A program made the position numbers and the translations under genes. Shown one piece after another: positions 24,801 to 34,401 of a stretch of DNA of 64,000 nt. The stretch is from NCBI GenBank assembly GCA_023078685.1, contig JALGAS010000003.1, positions 2,542,001-2,606,000 of the forward strand, in the 5' to 3' direction. Position 1 is the stretch's first letter; every line of letters begins with the position of its first letter. Origin of the DNA: Neopestalotiopsis rosae. Taxonomy: Eukaryota; Ascomycota; Sordariomycetes; Amphisphaeriales; Sporocadaceae. The notes under the pieces are model-generated. The model searched no databases. It was not told the origin of the DNA and saw nothing but the letters and a program-made list of their open reading frames with translations.

Positions 24801-26294
24801 GAAAAGTTGAATAGCCACAACCCAACCAAGACCGACAAAACACGACCATCCAAGGAACTTCCATACCAAGTACAAAGAGAATGCAAACTGCAATGGCTTG
24901 GTAAGTAGCGCCGGGAAATCCCAGAATCGCTGGGCTACCTCGTAGCAATCATTTCGCATCAAGTTCAGAATCTTGCCCATCGATGCTGGGGCCTTGGCTT
25001 CAGTGGCCTTCTGTTGGCGGCTCTTACGAAGCCCCAGCCAGACAAAAAACCGGGCAAAGAGGCCATCTTTGACTTGACCGCCGTTGAGCTCATTACCATT
25101 TGAGTGCTGCGGCTCCTTCTCTGGTGGTTGAAAGCCCTGAGACTTTCTGGTCAGAGTTTTGGCGTAAATAGTGGTGATCAATTCGCCGCGAGATCGCTCA
25201 TACGCGCGGCGACAGTACCATATGGAGAAAACGGCAGACTGTGCAGCAATAAGTCTCACGAGCAGAAGCGAGACGGCGTAAAAGACAGACTCGGTCCTAT
25301 ACCCCTCGGCCGTCTCGATACTAGCAATCAGGCGCTGAAGGAGGACCGGATTCGACAAGTTGGCAACCATTTCCAGGATTCCCAAAGATGTCGTAATCAT
25401 GAGATCGAGGCCGTTTGCCAGAATCAATCTCCATATAAGAGAGCCTTGGAGGTCTCGGAATAGCATATGGAGGCGGCTGTGCTGAAACTCGAAGGGGAGT
25501 AACCAAACGTCCTCGTCGTTGAGCGTCTTTTTCGAGGCCACTCTGATCATTGGAGTCATCCAAGAGACTGTCATGAATTGCCATAAAGTCAGTCTGTCCT
25601 CGGGACTGCGCAGCTCATTGGTTGCCTTGTCATAAGGTCCTGCGATACCAGCGGTGCTCAGCGCAGGATTTCTCATGGGCATGGATAGGATAACCACGAG
25701 AGATCCAAGTGAGATACCCAGTTGCCCAACATACAGCACATTGAGCTGCCGCGACTCGTTGTAAGTCGCGTAGAGGGTGTATAGCAACCCAAAAGTGATG
25801 ATCAAGTATATGGTCAGTATAGCCTTAGGTGTCTTGCGCGGTCGCTCAATGAGAGTAAATAGAATGGACACGACCCAAGGTACCAAGTCCAGCCATGCCC
25901 ATAGATTTCTGGGAGTAGCTGATGCGCATATAACGGCGAGAACGAGTCCTCCCGACGAGAGCAGAAGAAGAGCCAGAGAAGGGAGTGACCACCGCTTGGA
26001 GTGCGGCGCATCCAGCCAAGCATCTTCTTGGGCGAATCTGCTACACCATTGAGGTGCTCTGGGAAGCAAGAAGCGCAGCAAGTAGAGCAAGAAGAGTGCC
26101 CCAGAAAGCGAGGCTTGAACAATTGAGTTAATTCTGCCGTCGACACCCAATTGTGTGGCGGTGGCCATGTGCGAGCTCAGCGAATCGTCCAAGGTGTAGT
26201 TGTGAGCTAGGTGGGCGAGGCCGCCCGGCCTCGAGGAAGACAGAAGATGCTGCCCTTCATAGCTGTGGGCATAGAATGAACGCTCCAAAGTCAT
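21828..26294 (-). CDS. ABC transporter, ABCC (MRP) subfamily, full length
   Basis: A single uninterrupted frame of 1488 residues. An N-terminal membrane region (TMD0-like helices between about 55 and 205) precedes TMD1 and NBD1, which has Walker A GPVGSGKSA at about 686 and signature LSGGQKARVALARA at about 778. TMD2 and NBD2 follow, with Walker A GRTGSGKST at about 1303, signature LSQGERQ at about 1401 and Walker B VVILDEATASID at about 1425. NBD1 has LLLDDP, with Asp instead of the catalytic Glu, while NBD2 keeps the Glu. This asymmetry is typical of ABCC proteins, where only one ATP site hydrolyses well. Such proteins export glutathione or other organic anion conjugates, drugs or secondary metabolites from plasma membrane or vacuole. 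Substrate unknown; no biosynthetic cluster is adjacent. Confidence 0.93.
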   Translation of the reverse strand: MTLERSFYAHSYEGQHLLSSSRPGGLAHLAHNYTLDDSLSSHMATATQLGVDGRINSIVQASLSGALFLLYLLRFLLPRAPQWCSRFAQEDAWLDAPHSKRWSLPSLALLLLSSGGLVLAVICASATPRNLWAWLDLVPWVVSILFTLIERPRKTPKAILTIYLIITFGLLYTLYATYNESRQLNVLYVGQLGISLGSLVVILSMPMRNPALSTAGIAGPYDKATNELRSPEDRLTLWQFMTVSWMTPMIRVASKKTLNDEDVWLLPFEFQHSRLHMLFRDLQGSLIWRLILANGLDLMITTSLGILEMVANLSNPVLLQRLIASIETAEGYRTESVFYAVSLLLVRLIAAQSAVFSIWYCRRAYERSRGELITTIYAKTLTRKSQGFQPPEKEPQHSNGNELNGGQVKDGLFARFFVWLGLRKSRQQKATEAKAPASMGKILNLMRNDCYEVAQRFWDFPALLTKPLQFAFSLYLVWKFLGWSCFVGLGWVVAIQLFGAFSVKQLIKREKLRRIATDNRLQTTSQFVEAIRHLRWYDWQGKWLDKIMVARNHELHVRVITGLWMALLGTINISAGAMFPVVTFFAYTYLAGNALTVDIAFPALLLFNMLESSLKELPGLVFMVINASIAIGRLESFMAEPDKDEGFSNEEATDIEFRDTSFSWPGTDNTVLRDLNLNFTTGLTVVLGPVGSGKSALLQGILGELDRQSGDCTLPSEMVGYCAQSPWLQHMSIRENILFSSPYDPERYKQVIDTCALTPDLANFEHGDLSFIGENGIGLSGGQKARVALARAVYSQSRILLLDDPLAPLDHNTAESIVQKLLRGSLVEGRTVILVTHRVDLVTHLADQVVEIHDGRARILDPEEIPQDLIASAKAAEGSVQLLNDTQTSAEEQDAAVRDKFIEEEYRKSGGVVLSVYWTYIKAGRLRYWTVLVVIFTLFRVARILSGWFLKAFAEGYNHESTRLLRQAAIAASAQDGSFVDHLFDRLPSPSENVGPWLLLYLGIAIMMTVLFGITELSLLLIMYTAAKKLFVKVITRVSNATFRFYDVTPIGRLMNRLTSDIGMLDGGIISPLQSMAFYSLTWLSALVIIALVTPVFFFFAILMTACFVYIFLKFLPASQSLRRLEMVSLSPLMSNFGILLDGLGTIRAFKAQPNFQDRNIVVTDAFQQKDHFYWSLQSWLMYRFDALSALSTFILTMIALHNGLSSGLTAFVLTTAAQFVDATHMMCKLYGQLQMDFVSVERVIELLELDEEPVGDIDPPASWPAYGDDIKFEDVTLKYAPHLDPSLSDVTFTIPGGATCACLGRTGSGKSTLALALLATLRPEKGSIRVGSLDISQVNVHTWRQRVSFVAQDPVLFPGTLRQNLDPLEEHTDAECSTVLHRILGPEWSLTSHVDTGGKNLSQGERQLVGIGRAVLRRSPVVILDEATASIDRATALAIQDVLRDELKESTVITIAHRLEAVKDADWFVRLDAGRVVECGPAKDMQR

Positions 26295-27445
26295 TGGTAT
26301 AAAGAAGGAAAAATATATATAAGTAAAATCATGAAATCATAGGAAGCGATATTGGAGCAAACATGGAAGTTCTACGGGGGTAGAATGTTTGATAATGACT
26401 TGGTCCCAGGCAGTGCTGGATGTTTAGTTGGTAGATGTGTAGGCAGGCAGTAATCAGTGGCACATGCAGCAGGCAATCGCCGGTAAGTAGGTACTGAGTC
26501 GGGGGTGGATCAAAGCTCTGTCCACTCTAAGGTTAGGCCATAAGCGGAGAAAGCCAGTCAATCCCTTATCCCTTCTTTGAAAATGCAGAGGGGCGAATTC
26601 GGAACTTCACCGCTGTCAAGTGCTTGCGAGACTCAAGTGCTACGGGCCAATTGATTCATACATGCATATGCTGTAGTGTACCTACATGCGTACATACGTA
26701 GGTTTAGACTGTGCATCTCAATGATAGATCCCTTGATGTGGCCATGTCGTGTGGAGCCGAGGACGATGCAACGAAGCATGCTGGACTGGTGCTGTCCTAC
26801 CAGATACAGATAGGGTAGGTAGCCAGTGATTCCAGTCCATGGACATTGCCGTGCATGGTATACTACGCCGCGGGGCTTGGGTGAGACGATTGCCTGTGTG
26901 AATTTTGCCCACTTCAAAATGGAAATCATCAGTCCGAGATGTACTTGCTATCGACCTTTTTTATATACTCAAGTCGCTAGAAAATGCACACTCATCAATG
27001 ATATGCGCCGCAAAAAGGGTTGGATCAGGCCACTCACCTATTGATACACAACCGTCGGAATGCCGCAGCGAGTACTTTAGCTCCGAATTGTTGCACAACG
27101 TTACATGGTGGATAATCCTGGCAGCGAATCCATTATACCTAACTACTTGACAAGGGCAGGAGAATCCCAATTCTAGTTTCCCAATGTGAATCATGGCGAC
27201 ATCTCAGATACATAGGCAAATATGATATATAGTGTTTTGATTAAATAATGCTTGTGCATGCCGAACGGCGCCACAACCTCTGCAATGATACAGAGTACTG
27301 CCAAGACCACAGGCAATGTTTGGTATGATATCCATCATCTGTCCATCCATCCGAGTAAGGCTGTGAGTTGCAAATAGGTATCGTCCTTCCTTCAACGCCA
27401 ATGCCAAAAAACAAGTCATAAAGAGTTAGAGAACAAGATCATGCA
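26295..27445. other. Intergenic region upstream of the ABCC gene
   Basis: About 1.15 kb between the ABCC start and the annexin stop, both on the minus strand. It holds the ABCC promoter and the annexin 3' end. A TATATATA stretch lies about 25 bp upstream of the ABCC ATG (around 26313-26320). No gene accepted. Confidence 0.45.
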
Positions 27446-28872
27446 TTACTCGCCAATGCAAGCAACCATCAAATCTTCGTAGTTTCCACTTGTTTCACCC
27501 TTGATGCGCTTGGCCAGAGATGTCTTATATCTCTGTTGATAGGCACCCTTGATATTCGCCATGGCATTACGGTCCCAGTGATAACGTACAACGCGGCTAA
27601 CGAGTAGGTGATCCTTGGTGCCCATTCCGGCCATGGCATCTTCGAGCAGAGCGGCGGCGTGCATGAACTTATCAACGCCGTGGTTGAGCTGGAACAACAG
27701 AGCCTCCTCCATGTGACCACTGAACTCCTGCTAAAGTGTTAGTACAAGTCATATGAATCCCCAACAGGTCATCGAGTTAGACTTACCTTGCGAATTACAT
27801 CTGCGAGACGCTTCCTAAACTTTTGCTCGTAGGCGTGGTTGATTGCACGGATTTGGTTGTCGTTTCGGGTGCTCAGGAGCGAGCAGAAAATCATCTCATC
27901 CGTGCCCATCTTACCCTCACCAGCGCGGTACAGATCCATGACATCACGGTCGATGTCTTGTGGAATCACGGGCGCACTATCCTCAGCTCTGTTGGCGCCT
28001 AGCACAATCAGGAAATGCCGCTCCGTCTTCATGCTCAAATCCCCCTTGACATCATTTTCCAAAGATCTGCCAAAAGTCTGCTTGTACTTGCTCTTGATAG
28101 CTTGCAAGTCGGCATTGGATCGGCCAAGCAGAACATCGTTCAGTACCTTCTCCTTGGTACCGGGCCCGTCCATGGCCTTGTAGAGTAGATGACAGTCATG
28201 GAGCAAAGGTCCCTGAACGATGGCCTGCAAACCAGTCTCAAACCAGCCGCTTGTCTCCGAGAGGATGTCCTTTTCTAGGCTCTTGTGAAAGTTTCTATAG
28301 TACACATCCTTGATTGCCTCAATCTGCAAAGGGTCCTTGTTGGCTAGCGTACGAATCAAGGCCTTATTGTCGGTGCCAAAGCCCTTCATTGCCTTTCTAA
28401 GAGCTTGAGCGTCTGGGTTGGCGTCCCAGTTAATAATCTGCGGCGGCCCATATCCCAGGGATGCTGGAGTGGGAGGACCTGCCCAGGCTGGCGCGGGAGC
28501 TGCGTAGTTTTGCGGAGGACCTGAAGGCGGCGCACCGTAGCCTTGCTGGTACGGTGGTTGTGGTGAGTGGCCTCCATAAGCTTGGTTCTGGCCGTAAGGC
28601 TGATTCTGGGGCGGGTAGTGCCCTCCATGTTGTGGAGGTGGTGGCTGTCCATACCCGCCATATTGGCCTGGGGGAGGTTGTTGTGGAGGGGGAGCACCAT
28701 GATACCCCTGGTGAGGTGGTGGTGCTCCGTAATGTCCCTGCGGCGGCGGCGGTTGACCATAACCGCCGTATTGACCCGGCGGTGGTGGAGGCTGCTGGCC
28801 ATATCCGTATTGTCCAGGAGGGGGGCCACCGGGGGGTGGGTGGCCGTAGCCAGAGTACTGATTATAAGACAT
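27446..28872 (-). CDS. Annexin with long Pro/Gly/Gln/Tyr-rich N-terminal domain
   Basis: Two exons (27787-28872, 27446-27727; 59-nt intron) give 455 residues. Residues 1 to about 150 are a low-complexity region with many PPPGQYG and YGQPPPP units. The rest is a four-repeat annexin core beginning about ALRKAMKGFGTDNKALIRTL; later repeats contain MDGPGTKEKVL, GEGKMGTDEMI and MAGMGTKDHLL, which supply the GxGT calcium-loop signature. Annexins bind acidic phospholipids in a calcium-dependent way and act in membrane traffic and repair. The N-terminal composition resembles animal annexins A7 and A11 and differs from many plain fungal annexins. It is a stand-alone gene transcribed in the same direction as the ABCC gene. 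Confidence 0.93.
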
Positions 28873-31046
28873 GAGACTGTTTGCAAGCAGATGATGTCGC
28901 GATTGTGTGGTCGGGAATGTATTCTAGAATACTGCAAATAGAACCCTGGGTAGGTTGGCAAGTGGAGAGTTCCAAAGTGTAAGGTATGAATCGGATGTTT
29001 CGGTCGCTGTCTGCTGTGGAGGAGGTTGAGAAGTTATTATAAGTTCCGGTTGGGACGAGTTGGCAAAACCTAGTCGCCACGAGGAGGCTGTGAAGGAGCG
29101 ACGCGCGGGAGTGATGTAGACTCACACCTATTGTGCACAGTAGTGGTTAACAGGTGACTGGTCACCAACAGCCAAGAGAATGAACAGCCCACCTTCATGG
29201 GTTTGCTTTCAGCTGTGCAGGATGTCTTGCGCTCTAGGTCGGGGATGCTAAGGACGATCATTGGTGGCGGAGTTGATTTCTGGTGGGATTCAGGCTCCAA
29301 ACGTCATCTTACATCGTGCAATTGTGCCCCGCACTAACATTAAGGTACGCATTTTAGCATGAGCCTGGCACCTCAAGACATCAAGTGCCTTCTAGAATTG
29401 ATTTGCTGAAAACCAACACGAAGCCATGTTCCATCCATTTTGACGGATCGCGAGCTCAAGACTGTAGACTGCAAAAGACATACACTCATACTTGTTGATG
29501 AGTAGGTTTCTGACAAGTCGAACGAAATACCATTCAGAATATCTTTTGCGAGATTCAAATGCCACAAGATGTTTCTGTCATATGATCGTCGTTGGCCTCC
29601 AGCCCTGCAGTAGTGGGAATAAGGTAGTACTGTAAAGACTGTGCGTAGTAAGAAAACCTCAATTAAGCGTTGGTCCTTGCGACGAGATCGACGAAACACT
29701 GTCTTCCTTGCATGCCAGGCATGCTCTACAATACTAGACTTTCTCTTTGCACCTAAATCGAGAGTCAGTGAAGCACGGCTCACATAGCTTTGCTCTTCAA
29801 CCACTGCTGTTTCGTCCGAACTATACGGTCGGTGGAACCTTTCCGTAGGGCAGTACCTGGTGGCACTATGGCGGTTTGCCTGCTGAGCCACAACAGATGA
29901 CGTGCTTGGTACCCCGTACATCTATTTACCATGCTCGGCTACCTACACCATCTTAGATCCGGGTACTAATGATAGATCTGAGAGTAAATATCTACCTAAC
30001 AAAAGGTAGTGTCCAGGCAACCATGTTTTTCTTTTCGGGCTTGTAGCTTTCCAAATCTTGTTAATTTTGGAAATATAATAACAACGTGCCTGGAATATCG
30101 CATTTCTTCCCGGAACCCTGGTTCACGGCAAAATGAGGAGTTGAATGTGGTGACGCTCTTCAATCGAGGTGGACCGACATACAGTAGGTAAGCTCATTGA
30201 ACTTTAGGTATGCTCTTAAAGCTTGCCTATGCCAATTTCCGTCTTTGCAGGTGACGACTTGTCAAAACGCAGGGCTGGAGGTAACCATTAAATCCTTGGA
30301 AGGGGTGCTCAAGCAGCAAGGTATGTAAGCAGTCCAGGCGCACTGCCCCACGCCTCCCGCTATGACATCCCTGCTGGCACCACTGGATTCCTTGCCGGGG
30401 CCCGACTTGGAGAGCCCATGGTCCAGATCTACTTCACCTTCACTGGCTCGCTTCTCGTTTCTGTATTTTGTGTTTTGGTCCATACTCATAACACCATCAT
30501 AAGAAAGCATCACAAATGCGGATGCTCTATTGGCGACCCTTTTGGATCAGCAAGGTTTAAGGATTCTCTGAATGGAAATCTCGGCAGCAAATGCACACAT
30601 TCCCGGCTAGTGTCAGGCACAATGGCGCTTGACCATATCGGTTATATAATGGGTGGCTGGTGAGCGCTGTAGCCAATCCGGTCCCTGCGTCCTGTCTTGG
30701 ATGCTACGCCAGCCTCTCTCTAATCGTTCATACTTGGAAACAACTCCAAGGATCCCATCGTGTCTTTGGTAGGCGACGGTCCCTTGTGATATGAATGGAT
30801 ATCCGCCGCGCGTAGGCTGTCCAGCCATCTGAATAAAAAAGAAAACGTCCAATGGGTATTCAAGTGGAACCAAATATATTCATAATGCGGCCGGACCGTT
30901 GAGTCTAGAGCTGTTCTCCAGATCTTGCTTTCATCCCGCAGAATCCGTCTAGGTGTTCCGTATAGATCCATTTCTGCGAGGCCCGTTCCATCTTACAGTT
31001 GTGCCCATAGCTCTCTCGGCCAAGCAAGCCTAAACTCTCCTTCACA
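28873..31046. other. Divergent intergenic region, annexin / Ser-Thr-rich secreted protein
   Basis: About 2.2 kb. It contains the two promoters. A 182-codon minus-strand ORF at 29373-29921 has no recognisable domain, signal peptide or compositional support and was not accepted. Nothing else stands out. Confidence 0.45.
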
Positions 31047-32036
31047 ATGCGGCCTCAGCAACAGATCCCGTTCCTTTACACCTTATCCGCCCTGTGCCTT
31101 TCCACTACGGCTCTGCCTTTTCTGTCATGGCGGAGGAGCGAGGAACCAGCGGCACCTCTTGTGGAAGCTCGAGCTACTTACTCAGTCGTGCCGATTGACG
31201 GAAGCGGAAGCGAAAGCGAGACCACGACGGAAACCACCGTGGTAGCGACAGTGCACACGACTGTAGTGGAAACTGCGGTCCCCGTTACAGAGACAGACAC
31301 TGTCGTGTTAACAACCACTCCAACCACAAAAAAGACATCAATAGTTTCTACTGTCTCGGTCATCAATGTAGAGCCCACAACGGATGTGGTGACGACGACT
31401 GTAATCCAGACGCCTACTTCCACATTGACAGCAACTGCCACTGCCAGTGTCACTGCCACTTCAGCTTCAAGTCTACAGACGACGTCATCATTGGCTACGG
31501 AAACAGCCACTTCAACTTCAACTTCAACTCTACAGACGTCATCGCAAGCTACGGATACGGCCACAAGCAGCGCAGTAACGACGAGCCAGGAGACCACCAC
31601 GCTTGCTACGTTGACCAGTAGCTCTGCAGCGACCACATCCGCTACTACCGCGTCTGCATCAAACAGTAGCTCATTTGTGGTCACCACCATTACCTCGACA
31701 CTGAGTGGCAGCTCCTCCGTGCCTTCTTCTACTGCTTCGTCTGATCTGAGCAGCGATTCGTCATTGGTAACAGCAGCAGCCACCAATTCCATTTCAAGCT
31801 CTACTTCAGCTACAACACTACTGGTAGTACCGAGCACGACTTCCGTATCCACCGGAAGTTCTTCGTCACTCTTCCCGACGAGCTCAGCAGTGGCAATTAT
31901 CTCGTCGCGAGCATCGTGGACATACGTGACGGTACCACCTGGACCAGTACCGAGCGCAAGTTCTCACACATTTGACGATGGCTTCTGGCATACAAGTTAC
32001 CCTGCATGGACTGGCGATAAACATCGCAGAGTCTAA
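31047..32036 (+). CDS. Secreted Ser/Thr-rich (mucin-like) protein
   Basis: 329 residues in one exon. A signal peptide is evident (about residues 1-23, ending near STTALP). The body from about residue 45 to 290 is dominated by Thr, Ser, Ala and Val with TTVV, TSTS and SSS runs, a substrate for heavy O-mannosylation. The C-terminal 50 residues are different: aromatic and Pro-rich (SWTYVTVPPGP, GFWHTSYPAW) and ending in a basic tail, with no hydrophobic GPI-anchor signal. This suggests a wall-associated or secreted glycoprotein rather than a GPI protein. An imperfect tandem duplication lies at about 31467-31565. No catalytic domain is visible. The open frame in the reverse direction is a compositional shadow. 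Confidence 0.75.
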   Translation: MRPQQQIPFLYTLSALCLSTTALPFLSWRRSEEPAAPLVEARATYSVVPIDGSGSESETTTETTVVATVHTTVVETAVPVTETDTVVLTTTPTTKKTSIVSTVSVINVEPTTDVVTTTVIQTPTSTLTATATASVTATSASSLQTTSSLATETATSTSTSTLQTSSQATDTATSSAVTTSQETTTLATLTSSSAATTSATTASASNSSSFVVTTITSTLSGSSSVPSSTASSDLSSDSSLVTAAATNSISSSTSATTLLVVPSTTSVSTGSSSSLFPTSSAVAIISSRASWTYVTVPPGPVPSASSHTFDDGFWHTSYPAWTGDKHRRV

Positions 32037-32615
32037 ATGAGAGCGGATGAGCAAGACAAAGAATAGGACGGAGCAATGTATGGAAATACGCTGCTGGACG
32101 GCGACGCCAGTATAATGTGGCAGAGATACCCCGAAAGAATAATGTAATATCAAGATTTAATGCAGCGTGTATAGGCAGGTGCCTGACTAAAGGACAGACA
32201 GCACTTACTTTGGTTATTCCCTGAGTTAGAAGGGGAAACAGTAAATCAAAAGAAATGAATTCAAACAAGAGCACTCTTCAAATCACAAAATACCCAACGA
32301 AATTCCGTGTTTTATTGAAGCTAGTTCGACAAAGAATGTAGTCCCCATATTCATCCTAGACCCTACAAGCAATCCTTGAAACAAAGACATCCCTTTTTCC
32401 CTTTTTGAGCCCACTGAACGACGCCGTTTCTCTGCCACATCACCTGAATTCGCGACGCCGAATGGGCATAATCCGGTACGGGTTGATTAACAGTATAGTC
32501 ACTCTTTTTACAGCCGTGACGAGACCCCGCGAGGACGGGGTTTTGTCAACAAATCGATTAGACACTTGACCCATCCGATACGAGAGCGCATTGCCATCTT
32601 CTCTCTCTACTCAAC
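32037..32615. promoter_or_regulatory. Intergenic region with upstream leader of the 85-residue protein
   Basis: 579 bp between two plus-strand genes. It holds the 3' end of the Ser/Thr-rich gene and the promoter/leader of the small membrane protein, including the perfect hairpin at 32518-32547. Confidence 0.45.
32518..32547 (+). promoter_or_regulatory. Perfect 12-bp hairpin in probable 5' leader
   Basis: GACGAGACCCCG (32518-32529) pairs fully with CGGGGTTTTGTC (32536-32547) around the 6-nt loop CGAGGA. Two of the pairs are G-U, which form only in plus-strand RNA and would be A-C mismatches on the other strand. This favours a structure in a plus-strand transcript. It ends 68 nt before the ATG at 32616, so it probably lies in that gene's 5' untranslated region. 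Confidence 0.5.
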
Positions 32616-32873
32616 ATGTCATTGCCGCTAGCATCGACCATCCTAGATCCCGTCATGGCCTACTTGGAATCGCGGCAGCGAGACACGACGTCGCTGCTGG
32701 AGCGGAGGGCGGGCGGCAGCACCGGATCCGGGACTCTGATCGCCATCATCTGCCTCTTGGCTTTCGTGCTGTTGGGCACCGCGGTCGGCTTTGTGCTCCT
32801 TAGGAGGTTCTTCCAGGCGCGACGACAGCCAAAGGAACCCATTCGAACTTTTGTCGGAGACCGGGCGGCGTGA
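32616..32873 (+). CDS. Small single-pass membrane protein, unknown function
   Basis: 85 residues. It has a polar N-terminus, a Gly/Ser hinge (GGSTGSG, residues 33-39), one strong membrane helix (about 40-62, LIAIICLLAFVLLG...) and a basic juxtamembrane stretch RRFFQARRQPK. By the positive-inside rule this places the short C-terminus in the cytosol. No cleavable signal peptide is seen. I do not recognise the family. Support for a real gene comes from the sharp hydrophobic/basic layout and the structured leader, not from homology. An ATG at 32655 in the same frame would give a shorter form retaining the helix. Confidence 0.55.
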   Translation: MSLPLASTILDPVMAYLESRQRDTTSLLERRAGGSTGSGTLIAIICLLAFVLLGTAVGFVLLRRFFQARRQPKEPIRTFVGDRAA

Positions 32874-33366
32874 ATTACAATGGCGCGCAGAAGTGGTGGT
32901 TGAATTGATGGAGAGGGAGATACAATTGTTTGTCGGCGCTGTGTTGGTGGGTAGATGGGGCGTTGGGATGTCCTAATATGGAAGCAACCTGTTAATACCC
33001 TCAGGGTATTTATGCGGCCATTTGGTCGAGAAATTGGCAGGGCTGCATTTAGTTCACGGATCCAACATGACTGCTTGATATAACCAACTGCCATATCCGG
33101 GTCTAGCGACGAACTTCATGGAAATTATTTCAGCGAGATCATCAATATTGAGCAATACCTAGCGAGAATATCTTAAGCTCGAAATTCTCTTTCTCTACAA
33201 ATGTCTCTTTCATGCCTTGCGGTGAGTCTCATCGCATATGTGGGCGGCTGGTATATGAGTCGTTTTATCGCCATCATGTGATTGCATCAGAGCTAGGACG
33301 TATAGGTGTTGTTCCTGCAGTCTGCGTACTCTTATGGAGAAGAATGCAGCACAGGCGGGAAGAGCA
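32874..33366. other. Convergent intergenic region
   Basis: 493 bp between the small membrane protein and the small secreted protein, whose stops converge. No feature recognised. Confidence 0.4.
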
Positions 33367-34088
33367 TTACTTATGCGTTGAAGCAGCAGCAGCAGTAGTA
33401 GGCGGCAGCGCATTGCCGCTGCTGTTACCATGCGGCCGAGTATCCTCGATATGCCCCAAAGAGATCTGAAAGTTCTCGCACGCGCCGCCAAAGTCGCCGC
33501 AGTTGGCCACGACGCCGTTCATCCCGTGCACCAGGCACCTGGCCATGAGCACCCGGCCCACGCTGTGCTGCGCGACCCCGGCGTCGACGCCGACGTGGTT
33601 TTGCCCGCTGGCGCAGACCTCGGCGCGGCAGTTGCCCGCGTCAAATCGCCTGCAGCCGAGCTCCCCTACCACGATGGGCGAGTCGGACCGCAGGGCGAGC
33701 ATCTGGCTCAGGACCGCCTCGCAGTCGTCCACGACGGCGGCGGAGGGCTAGAACCACGAGGAGTGAAGTCAGTATTTTAGAACATGTCATTGCGTATGCC
33801 AGGAGGGAATGGCATGATCTGTGTTGCTGCTTTTCTGGAACGTACAATTGTGCATTTGAACATCCAACTACTTGGGTCGTCTCTCGACTCAAGCTGGTTG
33901 GCAAAGATTGCATGGTCAGGCCCAGAATCACGAGTTGGCAATTCTGCCTCATCGAGCATGTCAGGCGTAGTGTCCCCATTCGTGCTTGGAGGTCTCATCG
34001 AGGTATCGATGGCATAGTCACTGAAGTTGTTCCGATAGTCCAGAACTCGGCATGAGGCTGTGGCGATGAGAAATAGAAAAGACTTCAT
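33367..34088 (-). CDS. Small secreted Cys-containing protein, candidate effector-like
   Basis: Exon 1 (33846-34088) and exon 2 (33367-33747; intron GTACGT...TTCTAG) join in phase to 207 residues. A short N-terminal hydrophobic stretch (MKSFLFLIATASC) suggests secretion. The second exon carries a compact domain with paired cysteines: DDCEAVLSQM, LGCRRFDAGNCRAEVCA, ARCLVHG, ANCGDFGGACENF. This spacing (D-C-x-A-x-L ... G-N-C-x-A-x-V-C-A ... C-x-x-x-G-x-x-G) resembles a lineage-expanded group of fungal secreted proteins of unknown function that I know only by pattern. The tail is low-complexity Ala/Thr. Exon 2 is much richer in GC than exon 1. It lies next to the thaumatin-like gene on the same strand, 313 bp away. 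Confidence 0.6.
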
Positions 34089-34401
34089 GGTCGTGATGGA
34101 TATGAATGAATAGGATGGATCAGAATTACTGTGGGAAAAGAAGTTTGTGTTCTTACCTTATATGCATTTGCTCATTGTAAGTGATTCACGTGAAACAACA
34201 GTTTTAACCATCAGAAACAGAATCTGGCTGAGTCACCATGGTCGTGATTCACTCCATGCTTGCAAATGGAGTACGAACATCTGTCAACAGTTTGAATGGT
34301 CTGATTCATTTGATTCTATTCATTATCATTAATCTATGGATATGAGGGTGCAGTACAAAACAAAACAATGAGCTTTTCAGACGTTTCAGGATTGCAGTCT
34401 G
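34089..34401. promoter_or_regulatory. Short gap between two secreted-protein genes
   Basis: 313 bp, A/T-rich, between the thaumatin-like stop (34402) and the start of the small secreted protein (34088), both on the minus strand. It probably holds the promoter of the latter. Confidence 0.45.

Noticed and set aside
29373..29921. 182-codon minus-strand ORF between annexin and the Ser/Thr-rich gene
   Set aside because: No domain, signal, splice-linked extension or family resemblance; could be chance. Strand-specific transcripts would change this.
31178..31852. 224-codon Val/Glu-rich frame antisense to the Ser/Thr-rich gene
   Set aside because: It is the reverse complement of Thr/Ser codon runs and has no natural protein composition.
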